Shown one piece after another: positions 32,368 through 40,639 of a DNA stretch of 64,000 nucleotides. The stretch lies in the NCBI GenBank assembly GCA_910583765.1, contig CAJTYS010000017.1, forward strand, positions 1 through 64,000, written 5' to 3'. A program made the translations under genes and the position numbers. How positions within the stretch are numbered: position 1 is the first letter of the stretch; the number at the start of each line of letters is the position of its first letter. Below the pieces are notes generated by a model, which did no database searches, was not told the DNA's origin, and saw nothing but the letters and a program-made list of their open reading frames with translations. This DNA comes from an uncultured Eubacteriales bacterium (GTDB lineage Bacteria > Bacillota > Clostridia > Peptostreptococcales > Anaerovoracaceae).

Positions 32368-33789
32368 CTATTCCCACTCCATCCGGCAGATCTCGCTGAG
32401 CGCTTCGTAATAGATCTCGCCTGCCAGCAGCAGCTTTTCTATGGAAACATACTCGTTGGGCTCGTGGGCCAGTTCCTTTTCATCTGGGAACACCGGCCCG
32501 AAAGCCACGGCGTTTGGCAGCGCCCGGGCATAGGTCGCACCGCCAATAGCGATAGGCTCCGCCGCCGAATCCTTTGTCATCCTGGCATACACGCCCATGA
32601 GGAGCTCTACGAATTTGTCATCCTGTTCAAAATACACAGGCAGCATGTGATCTGCGAACACCACATCGAAGGCGCTTTCCGCAAAGCCGTCTGCCACCTT
32701 TTTCTCGATGTCCTCAAAGGCGAAGCTCGCCGGATAGCGAATGCTGGCCGCCAGCTCTATGACCCCATCATCCTTCATGGCAATGGTCCCGATATTGAAA
32801 GTCAGGCTGCCCGATTCCGCGTCACTGCAGTCGCAGCTGCTGGCCGCACCGGTGTGGTCCATGCCAATGCGGGCGTTGTAGCTGTCCACCAGCTGCTGGT
32901 GGGAAAAGCTGAGTTTGGGGAAACTGCCCAGCAGCCCCATTAGCTGAGAGATGGCATTCACGCCCTTTTCAGGATTCATGGCATGGGCGCTTTTGCCAGT
33001 CACGGACACGGTAACGATATTCCCGCCGCAAGCCACTTTCCCATCGACTCCCTGTGCCTCGATCACTTCTGAAATGGAGGCAGACACGGATTCCACCTGA
33101 TCCGCGGCAGCTCTTAATTTTGCCTGCGCCCTAGCTGGCACCACGTTTCTGGCAAGGCCGCCTTCTATGGAAATCAGTTCCACTTCTGCGTCAGGGCTCG
33201 CGCAAGAATTTCCATGATAAACGAAATTCACATCGTACAGCCCTTTCTCACAATAGATCAAGGGGAACATCCCGTCTGGAATGATGGAATACCTAGGAAA
33301 CTCTTTTCTAACCCGCTTGTAATGTTTCATATCATCCCAATCTTCCTCTTCATTGGTCCCCACGATGATACGGATGGTCACATTGGCCGGAATCTTCCCA
33401 TCATCCATCAGCTTTTTCACGGCGTGCATGCAGACCACCAGCGGGCCTTTGTCATCCGAGCTGCCTCTGCCGTAGAGCTTTCCGTCAATGACTTGTGGCT
33501 CGAAGGGCTCTGTGTTCCAGCCCTCCCCAGCGGCCACCACGTCCGAGTGGCACAGGATGCCGATCAGGTCTGGCCCGTTTCCCATGTCCATTTCTCCTAC
33601 ATACCCATCGATGTTTCTCGTCACGAACCCCATATCCTGGCCTTTTCGCAATATTTCGTCCAGACACTTTTTCACATTTTCCCCAAAAGGCGCTTCTTCG
33701 CTCTTTTTCTCGCTGAGGATGGAAGGGATCCTGACCAGGTCCATAATGTCCGCAATGATTTTTTTCGTCTGTTCATTAAACCGCTCCAT
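32368..33789 (-). CDS. M20-family dipeptidase (PepV/Sapep type)
   Basis: This 473-residue metallopeptidase resembles PepV, which cleaves dipeptides. Zinc ligands are visible in order: His in GILCHSDVV, the bridging Asp in GRGSSDDKGP, the catalytic Glu pair in GTNEEEDWDD, Asp in PDGMFPL, and the last His in LAHEPNEY near the C-terminus. A lid domain lies in the middle. It is 22 bp downstream of the CodB-like permease and forms an operon with it. The family also contains carbamoyl-amino-acid and dihydropyrimidine-pathway hydrolases, and the neighbours (CodB, hydantoin racemase, PucR) make that reading plausible. Confidence 0.9.
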   Translation of the reverse strand: MERFNEQTKKIIADIMDLVRIPSILSEKKSEEAPFGENVKKCLDEILRKGQDMGFVTRNIDGYVGEMDMGNGPDLIGILCHSDVVAAGEGWNTEPFEPQVIDGKLYGRGSSDDKGPLVVCMHAVKKLMDDGKIPANVTIRIIVGTNEEEDWDDMKHYKRVRKEFPRYSIIPDGMFPLIYCEKGLYDVNFVYHGNSCASPDAEVELISIEGGLARNVVPARAQAKLRAAADQVESVSASISEVIEAQGVDGKVACGGNIVTVSVTGKSAHAMNPEKGVNAISQLMGLLGSFPKLSFSHQQLVDSYNARIGMDHTGAASSCDCSDAESGSLTFNIGTIAMKDDGVIELAASIRYPASFAFEDIEKKVADGFAESAFDVVFADHMLPVYFEQDDKFVELLMGVYARMTKDSAAEPIAIGGATYARALPNAVAFGPVFPDEKELAHEPNEYVSIEKLLLAGEIYYEALSEICRMEWE

Positions 33790-33811
33790 GATTTTCCTCC
33801 TACTCTATGCG

Positions 33812-35110
33812 TTATGAAATCAACGTCTCCCCGTCATAATCCGTCACTTCCTGCGGCGTTGGCAAAACTTTGTAAAGGACAACGTACAGCACGCCTGACA
33901 GCAGGAATCCCAGGAACAGGCCCATCGGCAGGAAGTAAGTGGCCACGATCCCTAAAATCCAGGAAACGAATCCCGGTATGTTCAGGACCTTGGTGTACTT
34001 CCAGTTTTCCGGCCTTCCCTTTCTGATCAGATAATAGTCTGCCAGCATGACGCTTGCCACAGGGAAGAAGAACACGCCCAGCAGGTTAGTGAAAGCGTCC
34101 ATTTGCTTATCGAAGCCAAACAGCGCCAGAATGGTTCCCACAACCCCTGCGATCAGTGTAGCAATGGCCCTTTTGTCATCTTTCAGGTTAAAGAACATAA
34201 CCAAAGCGATCCCGCCGCTGTAAGCGTTGGTAGTGTTGGTGGTCCATGTGGCCAGGATCAGGGCGATCAGACCAAAGGAAGGGATGCCCGCCTGGGTCAG
34301 AATGATGCTGATGTCATATTCACCAGTCAGCTTGGTGAGGACAGCGCCCATGATCAGCAGAGCGATACCTGCCGGGCACAGCCCGACAAAGCTGGAAGCG
34401 AAAACGCCGCCTCTGCTTTTCTGATAGCGTGTCATATCTGGGGAGGTAGTCATGCCGCAGGCCAGGAAACTGAGGGTCAAAATAGCGCCTTCGGCAATGG
34501 ACATCGGCTCTCCCTCCGGTGGCGTGTCCACATCACCCATGCCATACTTGTTGATCGCCATGATCATGCCAACTAGAAATACCAAAAACAGGATCGGCAC
34601 AGATATGGTGTTGAGCCATTTTAACCCGTCAATTCCTTTGACCGCTGTAGTCAGCATGACAATGCCCCATAAAGCGATGGAAATTTTCGCCGGAAAATCC
34701 AGGCCAAAGGAGCCTTTTAACATATTGGAAAAGGCTTCTCCACATACGACATTCTGCACTGCGAACCAGCCAAAAAAGGACACGGCGAGAATCAAAGACG
34801 TGACGATCCGGGCACCGCCCTGCCCAAAGCAGGATTTTGCCACCACTGCCGTAGGTCTTCCCAGGTCAGACCCCATCACGCCGATAAATGACATGATCAG
34901 TCCGGAAAGAAGATACCCGACCACGCCTGCGATAATCGCATCCTTCAGCGGCATGGCGTTGACCAGCATGCTGCCCAGCAGCAGGCAGGGCACGCAAATG
35001 TATGCGCCCGCTTGAATAAAGGCGATATTGACCCAGCTTTTGCGCATCTCGTCAGGTACTACGTTCAAGGTTGTGGTTTCAACTGATGATTTTAATTTCT
35101 TTTCTTCCAT
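33812..35110 (-). CDS. CodB-like NCS1 permease
   Basis: This 432-residue membrane protein has about twelve segments and resembles cytosine permease CodB. Shared marks are the helix region with VAVSFFGWFAVQ-type sequence (here ILAVSFFGWFAVQN), ACGMTTSPDMTRYQKSRG, and ATWTTNTTNAYSGGIAL. I chose the ATG at 35110 because AAGGAG lies ten bases upstream. It is divergent from the racemase gene and heads the operon with the M20 peptidase. The likely substrate is a pyrimidine or a related heterocycle such as hydantoin. Confidence 0.9.
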   Translation of the reverse strand: MEEKKLKSSVETTTLNVVPDEMRKSWVNIAFIQAGAYICVPCLLLGSMLVNAMPLKDAIIAGVVGYLLSGLIMSFIGVMGSDLGRPTAVVAKSCFGQGGARIVTSLILAVSFFGWFAVQNVVCGEAFSNMLKGSFGLDFPAKISIALWGIVMLTTAVKGIDGLKWLNTISVPILFLVFLVGMIMAINKYGMGDVDTPPEGEPMSIAEGAILTLSFLACGMTTSPDMTRYQKSRGGVFASSFVGLCPAGIALLIMGAVLTKLTGEYDISIILTQAGIPSFGLIALILATWTTNTTNAYSGGIALVMFFNLKDDKRAIATLIAGVVGTILALFGFDKQMDAFTNLLGVFFFPVASVMLADYYLIRKGRPENWKYTKVLNIPGFVSWILGIVATYFLPMGLFLGFLLSGVLYVVLYKVLPTPQEVTDYDGETLIS

Positions 35111-35360
35111 AGTGACCATTCTCCTTTTTAAAATAGTGATAATAACGATTTCTTACTTACCATAATCCCTGATTTTCACGGCACAAGCATTAAAATATTT
35201 TTAAAATAATTACAAAATTTTTTAGAATGTTTACAATTCTTTTTCTTTTCAGTTATGGTAATATGATGAGAAATAAAATTGCTTGGCCAGCCCTCTTGAT
35301 TTTCGACATTTTGGAGGCCTTCAGAGGGCGGCTTTTGAGGAAACCTGTGGAGGTGCTTTT

Positions 35361-36104
35361 ATGAAGATCGCTTACCTTGATATTATCTTTGATGAAACTG
35401 AAATTTTTGAAGAACTGGTAATAGAGCTGAGAAAGCATGTTTCCGATGACACAGTCATTGACTACCATTATGTGACTGGCACGGATAATCTGGAATACAT
35501 GGCTTTTGAGACTTTGGTGCTGCCGGCTCTGCTTTTTAAAATCAACGAAATGCGCAGCTTGGGGTACGATGCTGTGATCATCGGCTGCTTCTTTGACCCT
35601 GTTTTGGACGCTGCCAAGGAGTTGTATGACGATATTATCATCGTGGGTGTTGGAGAGTCCGCCATTTTGACAGCGTTAAAGCTGGGAAAGACCTTTTCCA
35701 TCATTGCCGCCAGGAGCAAGCATTTCCCGAAAATGCTGGAAGGGGTTGAGCGCATCGGCGTAAGGTCAAGGCTGGCTTCTCTCCGCTCTCTGGACATCAA
35801 AGTGTCTCAACTCCAGCAGGATCATGCGCTGCTGTCCAGGCGAATGGGAGAGGAAATTTCAAGAGCAGTGGAAGAAGATATGGCAGAAGTGATCGTGCTG
35901 GGCTGCACCATGGAAACCGGACAATACCGCCATTTGCAGGAAACTCACGGCGTTCCAGTCATCGATCCTACTGTGGCCGCCCTGATGCAGGCCAGGATGG
36001 AATTCGATTGCAGAAAGCATTGTGACTGGGGCTACTCACGGGCCTGCGCTTACGAGCAGCCGCCCGCTGATGAGGTGGAAAAGTTTTTGCGGATCAGGAT
36101 TTGA
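35361..36104 (+). CDS. Asp/Glu/hydantoin racemase-family protein
   Basis: This 247-residue protein belongs to the Asp/Glu/hydantoin racemase family, which uses two cysteines as acid and base. The first is in IIGCFFDPVLDAA (near residue 74) and the second in VLGCTMETG (near residue 185), each on its own lobe. The size suits hydantoin racemase. I chose the ATG at 35361 because GGAGG lies eight bases upstream; an in-frame start at 35283 has none. It is divergent from the CodB-M20 operon. Together they could take up and break down a hydantoin or dihydropyrimidine. Confidence 0.88.
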   Translation: MKIAYLDIIFDETEIFEELVIELRKHVSDDTVIDYHYVTGTDNLEYMAFETLVLPALLFKINEMRSLGYDAVIIGCFFDPVLDAAKELYDDIIIVGVGESAILTALKLGKTFSIIAARSKHFPKMLEGVERIGVRSRLASLRSLDIKVSQLQQDHALLSRRMGEEISRAVEEDMAEVIVLGCTMETGQYRHLQETHGVPVIDPTVAALMQARMEFDCRKHCDWGYSRACAYEQPPADEVEKFLRIRI

Positions 36105-36171
36105 AAGTGGGAAACCCGCTTCCCTAAAGAAATCGCTTGAAACCTGGGATGGATTATGGTATATTGAGCAT

Positions 36172-36305
36172 AAAGAAAGCAAAAGAAGAGGACACCTGCG
36201 CTAACAGGTGCCCAATGGAAGCTACCGATAGACGGTTAGCCCAAAGTATAAATTGGCTAAATAGCCGCCTTAGTTTTTCAGGCTAGGGCGGTTATTTCTG
36301 TGTCT
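36172..36305 (+). ncRNA. Candidate antitoxin RNA of a type I toxin-antitoxin pair
   Basis: A good promoter (TTGAAA at 36137, 17 bases, TATATT at 36160) starts a short transcript. It contains the hairpin CACCTGcgctaaCAGGTG and ends at a stem with arms AGCCGCC and GGCGGTT (36263-36292) followed by ATTTCTG. It has no coding frame. Its 3' end overlaps the end of the small toxin-like gene on the other strand, the layout of TxpA/RatA-type systems. Confidence 0.6.
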
Positions 36306-36396
36306 TCCCATTATCTTTGCTACCGATGGCGTATCCGAGACCGAAACAGGTCAGGCACAAGCCAAGCACTGAAATCAATCCTTCAATCGTCAACAT
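36292..36396 (-). CDS. Small hydrophobic peptide, type I toxin candidate
   Basis: This 34-residue peptide starts MLTIEGLISVLGLCLTCFGL and ends with a charged tail (GSKDNGKTQK). It is one membrane helix, like holin-like or TxpA-type toxins. AAAGGAGG lies nine bases before the ATG at 36394-36396. The leader carries TTAGCCCTC (minus strand, 36467-36475), which is complementary to the ribosome binding site region GAGGGCTAA, so translation may be masked until the leader is processed, as in known type I toxins. The antisense RNA at 36172 overlaps its 3' end. Confidence 0.72.
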   Translation of the reverse strand: MLTIEGLISVLGLCLTCFGLGYAIGSKDNGKTQK

Positions 36397-36555
36397 TCGC
36401 TTAGCCCTCCTTTCCTAGATTCCCCTGTGGGTTTCTATGTAAACGGAGGGTCACAGTCCCTCCGGAGAGGGCTAACCGCCTACCATCTTGATAGTACCAT
36501 AGAAAAATTTTACCATGGTTCGACAACGATTTCAACAGATAAAAATTTGAGCAGC

Positions 36556-37717
36556 CTACTTGTCCAGCGGCGAACCATACAGCGCCCCTAGCTTTACAGC
36601 GATCGCCAACACTTCATGAAAGGCGATGTTGTCATCTTCTAATCCTAGCTCACCCTTCAGCTTGTTGATCCGATAGCGTACTGTGTTTTCATGCTGATTG
36701 ACCCGCTGTGCCGCCAACTTGTAATTCCCCTTGTTTTCCACGTATTCCCGCACTGTGATCAACATGTCCGCTTCGTATTCTTCCGTAGTGCATCTGCGAA
36801 CCGCTTTCATGAAGGCATCATAAAAAGCAGCAGCCGCATGGCTGTTTTTCAGTTCAAACAGCAGATGATACGTTGACAGCGGCGAAAAGGCCAGCTCCTT
36901 TTGCTCCAGGCAGACTGCCATTTTCAAGGCGCTTTTTGCTTCCAGAAGGGCCCTTTTCATGTCCCGCTGTTCGTAGATCATGCTCACGCCCATGCTGCGG
37001 ATGTTGAAATTGTCGTACAATTGTCTGATGTTTCGATCAGGACTGGCAGCACAGGCATCTTCCTGCTTGCTGCTGACAATGTAATAATTCAGATCCCCTT
37101 CCTTGATATACACGCTGCTTTTCGTGTTCAGCGAATCCACATGGAAGTTGGCGTAGGTGATGTCAGACAAGATCTCGCCCTCAAAGCATGCCACTTGGAT
37201 GTATCGGCCCAGATTGGAATTGAATCGATTGATGATCTCAATGGTTTCGTATTCAGATAAAGGTTCGTACATGATGCGCTGCAGGTAATTGGTCCTGGTT
37301 TGGTTCAAGGTTTCCACGGCAATGTAATCATTGATAATGGATAAAATCTCTGCATAAGGGATGTCATCCTTCAGATAAAGGAGCGGGTAATCAGCGTCAT
37401 CGCATTTTCTGCGGATGTTCTCTGTGATCAGGTCCATGTTGTCGTTAGGCACGATAATCAGACCGCTGCTTCCAAAATATAGGAGCGTGTCAAAATATTC
37501 TTCCACGACTTTTTCGTCTTTCCTGTAAAATTGTGCCAGGCAGGTGAGGAACAAATCGCCTTCCTTGAAAATATTGACGTTTTCCTCTGCTCTGGTCAAT
37601 AACAGATCAGCCACAGAAGCCCTTTTTACTGCCCTATATAAGCCGCCCCCCCCCCGCAAGAATTTTTGCGTTTTGAAGTTTTGGGGAATTCAATATGCTT
37701 TTCACTGATATGTACAT
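36556..37717 (-). pseudogene. PucR-type regulator, frameshifted at a run of ten G
   Basis: The reading frame from the ATG at 37715-37717 (AGGTAAGG before it) begins YISVKSILNSPKLQNAKILA, a typical PucR N-terminus, then runs into ten G (C on the plus strand, 37646-37655) and stops at TAG 37634. The rest of the protein is open in the next frame (LYRAVKRASVADLLL onward, 360 residues) and ends with a PucR helix-turn-helix (YKLAAQRVNQHENTVRYRIN). Nine or twelve G would join both parts. PucR proteins control purine, hydantoin or amino-acid breakdown. This copy is either phase-variable and off, or the run was misread. Everything else in the gene is intact. Confidence 0.85.
37646..37655 (-). repeat. 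Homopolymer (G)10 within the PucR gene
   Basis: Ten G on the coding strand lie within codons 21-24. Loss of one G gives AGGGGLYRAV in frame. This is a classic site for slipped-strand mispairing. Confidence 0.9.
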
Positions 37718-37858
37718 GCCTTACCTCGATTCTTGCGATATGAACGACAAGGTCCGTATTTATTTTACCACAAGAAAAACCTTTGCCACAACTGTGATCT
37801 GGGGCCAGACGCAAATATTTCGCTTTTATAGCGTTCTAGTTCCTCTTTTCCTACACCT

Positions 37859-39082
37859 TTAAAGTATGCAGCTGAATCCTACGAACATCCAGTGGGCGCT
37901 GATCCCCGCGCAAAGCCCGCCGATGGTGTGGCTCAAAATCGCGTGCCCTGTTAATTCTCTGAAACGCAGTCCGTCCATCATGGCAACATGGGTGCTGAGG
38001 TACCCGCTCCAGCACATGCACATAGCCGTGCACACTGCGATGTCGTTTCCCGCAGCAAGGCCTTCGCTGACCATGCCGGGCACCAGACCAATGGCCGCTC
38101 CAGCAGCGCCCAAAGAAGTGATGGGAACCGCGATGCACTCAGGTGAGGTGAAGCCGAACAATGGATTGATAAGAAAGCTGATCTTATCTGCGAGATACGG
38201 CAAAAAGGCCACGCCTTCGTATGCGGCTCCCGTGTATGTTCCGGCTTCACTTGGTCCGTTGGTCAATATAAGGATCAAGGTGCAGATGATCAATACGCCG
38301 GGCACAATGGCCACGCCCATGCTCACCCCGTTTTTTCCGCCTTCCAAAAGGGCTGCGATGGCTCGCTCCCCGATATTGCCCTCTCTGATGGTCCTTTCGT
38401 TGAGGGAAAGCTGCGGGCTGCCTTTGTCTGTTTCCGCAGAAACTTCCGTGCCGTACAATTTTTTTGTTTTCAGCAGCATGATCCTGGTGCTGACGATGCT
38501 TCCCACAACTGCGCCTAACACGCCAACGATGGCTGGCATCACATAGCTTTGCCCGCTTTTCACGCTGAGTCCGATCATAAAAGTCATGATGATCAGGCCC
38601 ATGCCAAAGGCCGTGCCGATGTTGGTCAGCGCCGGCAGCTGGTACTTTTTAAAATACCGTCTGAAATTATTGTCGTTGGCCAGAGTCAGGATAGCCGGAT
38701 TGTCGGAGAGAAAGGTGGTGATCACGCCTACGATGCTGGCTCCCGGCAGGCCATATAGTGGCTTCATCAATGGGGAAATCAATTTGTTGATAATGGCTAC
38801 CACTCCGAATTCTGTCAAAATTCCGGCAATGCCGCCTACCAGCACGGCGATGCCCATGATCAGCAGCACTGTGTCCGTCAACAGCGCATAGGCAGTATGG
38901 ATCATGGTGTTAACCATGTTGATGCCGCCCATTTTCATGCCAAGCAAAGTGAATCCAACGCCTAAAACTCCCACGCACACCAGGCCTTCTGCGCTAAGCC
39001 AATTTTTAACCCGTGGATTTTCCGCAGTTTTTTCTCGCTGTTCCAGCTTCTTTGCGTTTTCTAGCTTCACGATTTTTTCCAT
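37859..39082 (-). CDS. CD0519/CD1768-family membrane protein (nucleoside-recognition type)
   Basis: This 407-residue protein has about eight to ten membrane segments and resembles the CD0519/CD1768 family, related to the nucleoside recognition (Gate) domain. Visible marks are GGIAGILTEFGVVAIINKLI followed by SPLMKPLYGLPGA, then SDNPAILTLANDNNFRRYFKK, and FGFTSPECIAVPITSLGA. Its transport role has not been established to my knowledge. It sits between the broken PucR gene and the aminopeptidase and may be a PucR target. GTGGGG lies eight bases before the ATG. Confidence 0.8.
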   Translation of the reverse strand: MEKIVKLENAKKLEQREKTAENPRVKNWLSAEGLVCVGVLGVGFTLLGMKMGGINMVNTMIHTAYALLTDTVLLIMGIAVLVGGIAGILTEFGVVAIINKLISPLMKPLYGLPGASIVGVITTFLSDNPAILTLANDNNFRRYFKKYQLPALTNIGTAFGMGLIIMTFMIGLSVKSGQSYVMPAIVGVLGAVVGSIVSTRIMLLKTKKLYGTEVSAETDKGSPQLSLNERTIREGNIGERAIAALLEGGKNGVSMGVAIVPGVLIICTLILILTNGPSEAGTYTGAAYEGVAFLPYLADKISFLINPLFGFTSPECIAVPITSLGAAGAAIGLVPGMVSEGLAAGNDIAVCTAMCMCWSGYLSTHVAMMDGLRFRELTGHAILSHTIGGLCAGISAHWMFVGFSCIL

Positions 39083-39110
39083 TCACAAAACCCCACTTTC
39101 TAAAACTCTA

Positions 39111-39192
39111 CAGCCGGCTCTTTCTGATCTTCTTTCAGCGGCCAGACTTTGCCGATGCTCTGAAACGATCGCAGGCCATGTTCCCTGCGACA
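39111..39192 (+). repeat. Dispersed structured repeat, copy I
   Basis: It has CTTCTTTCAGCGGCCAGACT, TTGCCGATGCTCTG and a hairpin whose arms are changed to GAAACGAT and ATGTTC, a paired change compared with other copies. It lies upstream of the CD0519-type gene. Confidence 0.55.
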
Positions 39193-39337
39193 AGGACAGC
39201 CTCAATATACACAAACCTCCCTGTGCTTGTAATTTAAAAATCTTTAAAAAAGTGGCCTCATTTTTTGTATTTTATACAGTGAAACTTTTTCAGCGACCAG
39301 ATAGACTATTCTCAACAAGTCGTTGTGCGGTTTAATG

Positions 39338-39425
39338 GCAGAGTTCTCTTTGCGGTTCCTTTTCAGGCACGGACTCTGCGGATCTTCCGCCAACATCGTC
39401 ATAAGCCGATATTTCCTGCGTCATG
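39338..39425 (+). repeat. Dispersed structured repeat, copy K
   Basis: The outer arms are GCAGAGT and ACTCTGC, while copy B has ACAAAG and CTTTGT: both sides changed together. The loop GGTTCCTTTTCAGG and the tail GATATTTCCTGCG are conserved; the left arm of the second hairpin is degraded. A further partial copy may precede it at 39285-39337. Confidence 0.55.
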
Positions 39426-39514
39426 ACAGAGCTGCCTTCGCCGGTTGCCTTTTAGCGACAGCCTTTGTCCATGTTCTGGAAATATCATAAATAATATTCC
39501 CTATAGTTAAGTAA
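39426..39514 (+). repeat. Dispersed structured repeat, copy J
   Basis: ACAGAGCTG and CAGCCTTTGT pair as outer arms around GGTTGCCTTTTAGC; then CATGTTCTGGAAATATC and AATATTCCCTATAGTTAA. It directly adjoins copy K and ends 19 bp before the aminopeptidase start. Confidence 0.65.
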
Positions 39515-39532
39515 GAGAATGTGAGGTACACG

Positions 39533-40564
39533 ATGTTAAAGTATGAATTGCAAAACGCAGCAGACAAATTAGTAAAAGAGATATTTGGAGTGACCGCGGG
39601 AGAGACAGTTGTGATTACTGCGGACACATGCTCGGACATGGATGTGATTGACGCAGTTGCTTCCAGCGTGGTGGCGGCGCAGGCAAAGCCTATGGTGATC
39701 ACGTTGAAAACTCCCGCAGGCGTTGGCAAGGCCGCTGACCCTGACCTGCCCATCGAAGCCCTTTCCGCGGCACTGACAAAGGCGGATGTTTGGATCGAAT
39801 TCAACCACCAGTGGCTGCTCTATTCCACGCCGTTCACCATCGCAGAGCAGAACAATAAGAAGATGCGCTATATGTGCCTCGTTGATTTTGATCCGGAAGT
39901 CATGCATCGGGTCATCGGCCAGGTGAATTGCGCTTCCTTGAAGGAATTCATGCTGGCCACAAGAGAACTGCACAAAAAATCCAGCCGCATGAAAGTGACT
40001 ACGCCGGCTGGCACGGATGTGAAGTTCGAGCTGGATCAAAATCACTATATGACCTGCGATTATGGCGACGCCACTGTTCCTGGCATCCACATGGTTCCCG
40101 GGCAGCTGAATGTGGTTCCAAAGTTCGGTTCCATCAATGGCAGGATCGTTTTTGACGGAACCATCACACCGCCTCTGGGAAGACGAGTGACCGAGCCTGT
40201 GACCCTGGTGGTGGAAAACAGCGTCATTACAAAAGTGGAAGGCGGCGCTGACGCTGTGGAATACGAAAAGTGGCTGAAATCTTTTGATGATGAAGGCATG
40301 CTGAAAATGGCTCACATCGCGTATGGCTTTAATCCTGGCGCGACTCTGACAGGGAACGTGGTGGAAGATGAACGTGTCTGGGGCTGCACGGAGTGGGGCA
40401 TCGGCTTTGTCAGCGATTTTGACGCTCCGCCAAATGGCCAGGACGCAAAGTCTCATTCGGACGGCATCTGCCTGTCAGCCAGCGTGTGGCTGGACGACAA
40501 GCCATTGATGCTGGGCGGAAAGATCGTCCATGAAGAGCTGTCGAAGATTTGTCCGGTGAAGTAA
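39533..40564 (+). CDS. M29-like aminopeptidase family protein
   Basis: This 343-residue protein resembles the AmpS/M29 aminopeptidase superfamily, which also contains the iron dioxygenase NicX. Candidate metal ligands are the Glu in WGCTEWGIGFVSDF (near residue 285) and the His in DAKSHSDGICLSASVW (near residue 307). Other family parts are the middle stretch TTPAGTDVKFELDQNHYMT and INGRIVFDGTI. I chose the ATG at 39533 because GAGGT lies five bases before it; the GTG at 39521 has none. A strong hairpin ends the gene. Hydrolysis of a peptide or amide is likely; the substrate is unknown. Confidence 0.82.
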   Translation: MLKYELQNAADKLVKEIFGVTAGETVVITADTCSDMDVIDAVASSVVAAQAKPMVITLKTPAGVGKAADPDLPIEALSAALTKADVWIEFNHQWLLYSTPFTIAEQNNKKMRYMCLVDFDPEVMHRVIGQVNCASLKEFMLATRELHKKSSRMKVTTPAGTDVKFELDQNHYMTCDYGDATVPGIHMVPGQLNVVPKFGSINGRIVFDGTITPPLGRRVTEPVTLVVENSVITKVEGGADAVEYEKWLKSFDDEGMLKMAHIAYGFNPGATLTGNVVEDERVWGCTEWGIGFVSDFDAPPNGQDAKSHSDGICLSASVWLDDKPLMLGGKIVHEELSKICPVK

Positions 40565-40578
40565 AAGCTATTAGACAT

Positions 40579-40628
40579 GAAGATGCAGCCCGCCAAAACA
40601 TTATTTTGATTTGGTGGACTGCATCTTC
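40579..40628. terminator. Long terminator hairpin between convergent genes
   Basis: GAAGATGCAG and CTGCATCTTC form a perfect ten-pair base, extended inside by CCGCCAAA and TTTGGTGG with one wobble pair. Confidence 0.8.
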
Positions 40629-40639
40629 CATTATAAGTT

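Noticed and set aside
37626..37814. 62-codon frame across the ten-G run
   Set aside because: It arises from reading the third frame through the run; the PucR N-terminus in another frame has a proper binding site and family similarity.
39569..40456. 295-codon minus-strand frame opposite the M29-like gene
   Set aside because: It is a codon-bias shadow. The plus-strand protein has family motifs, a binding site and a terminator.
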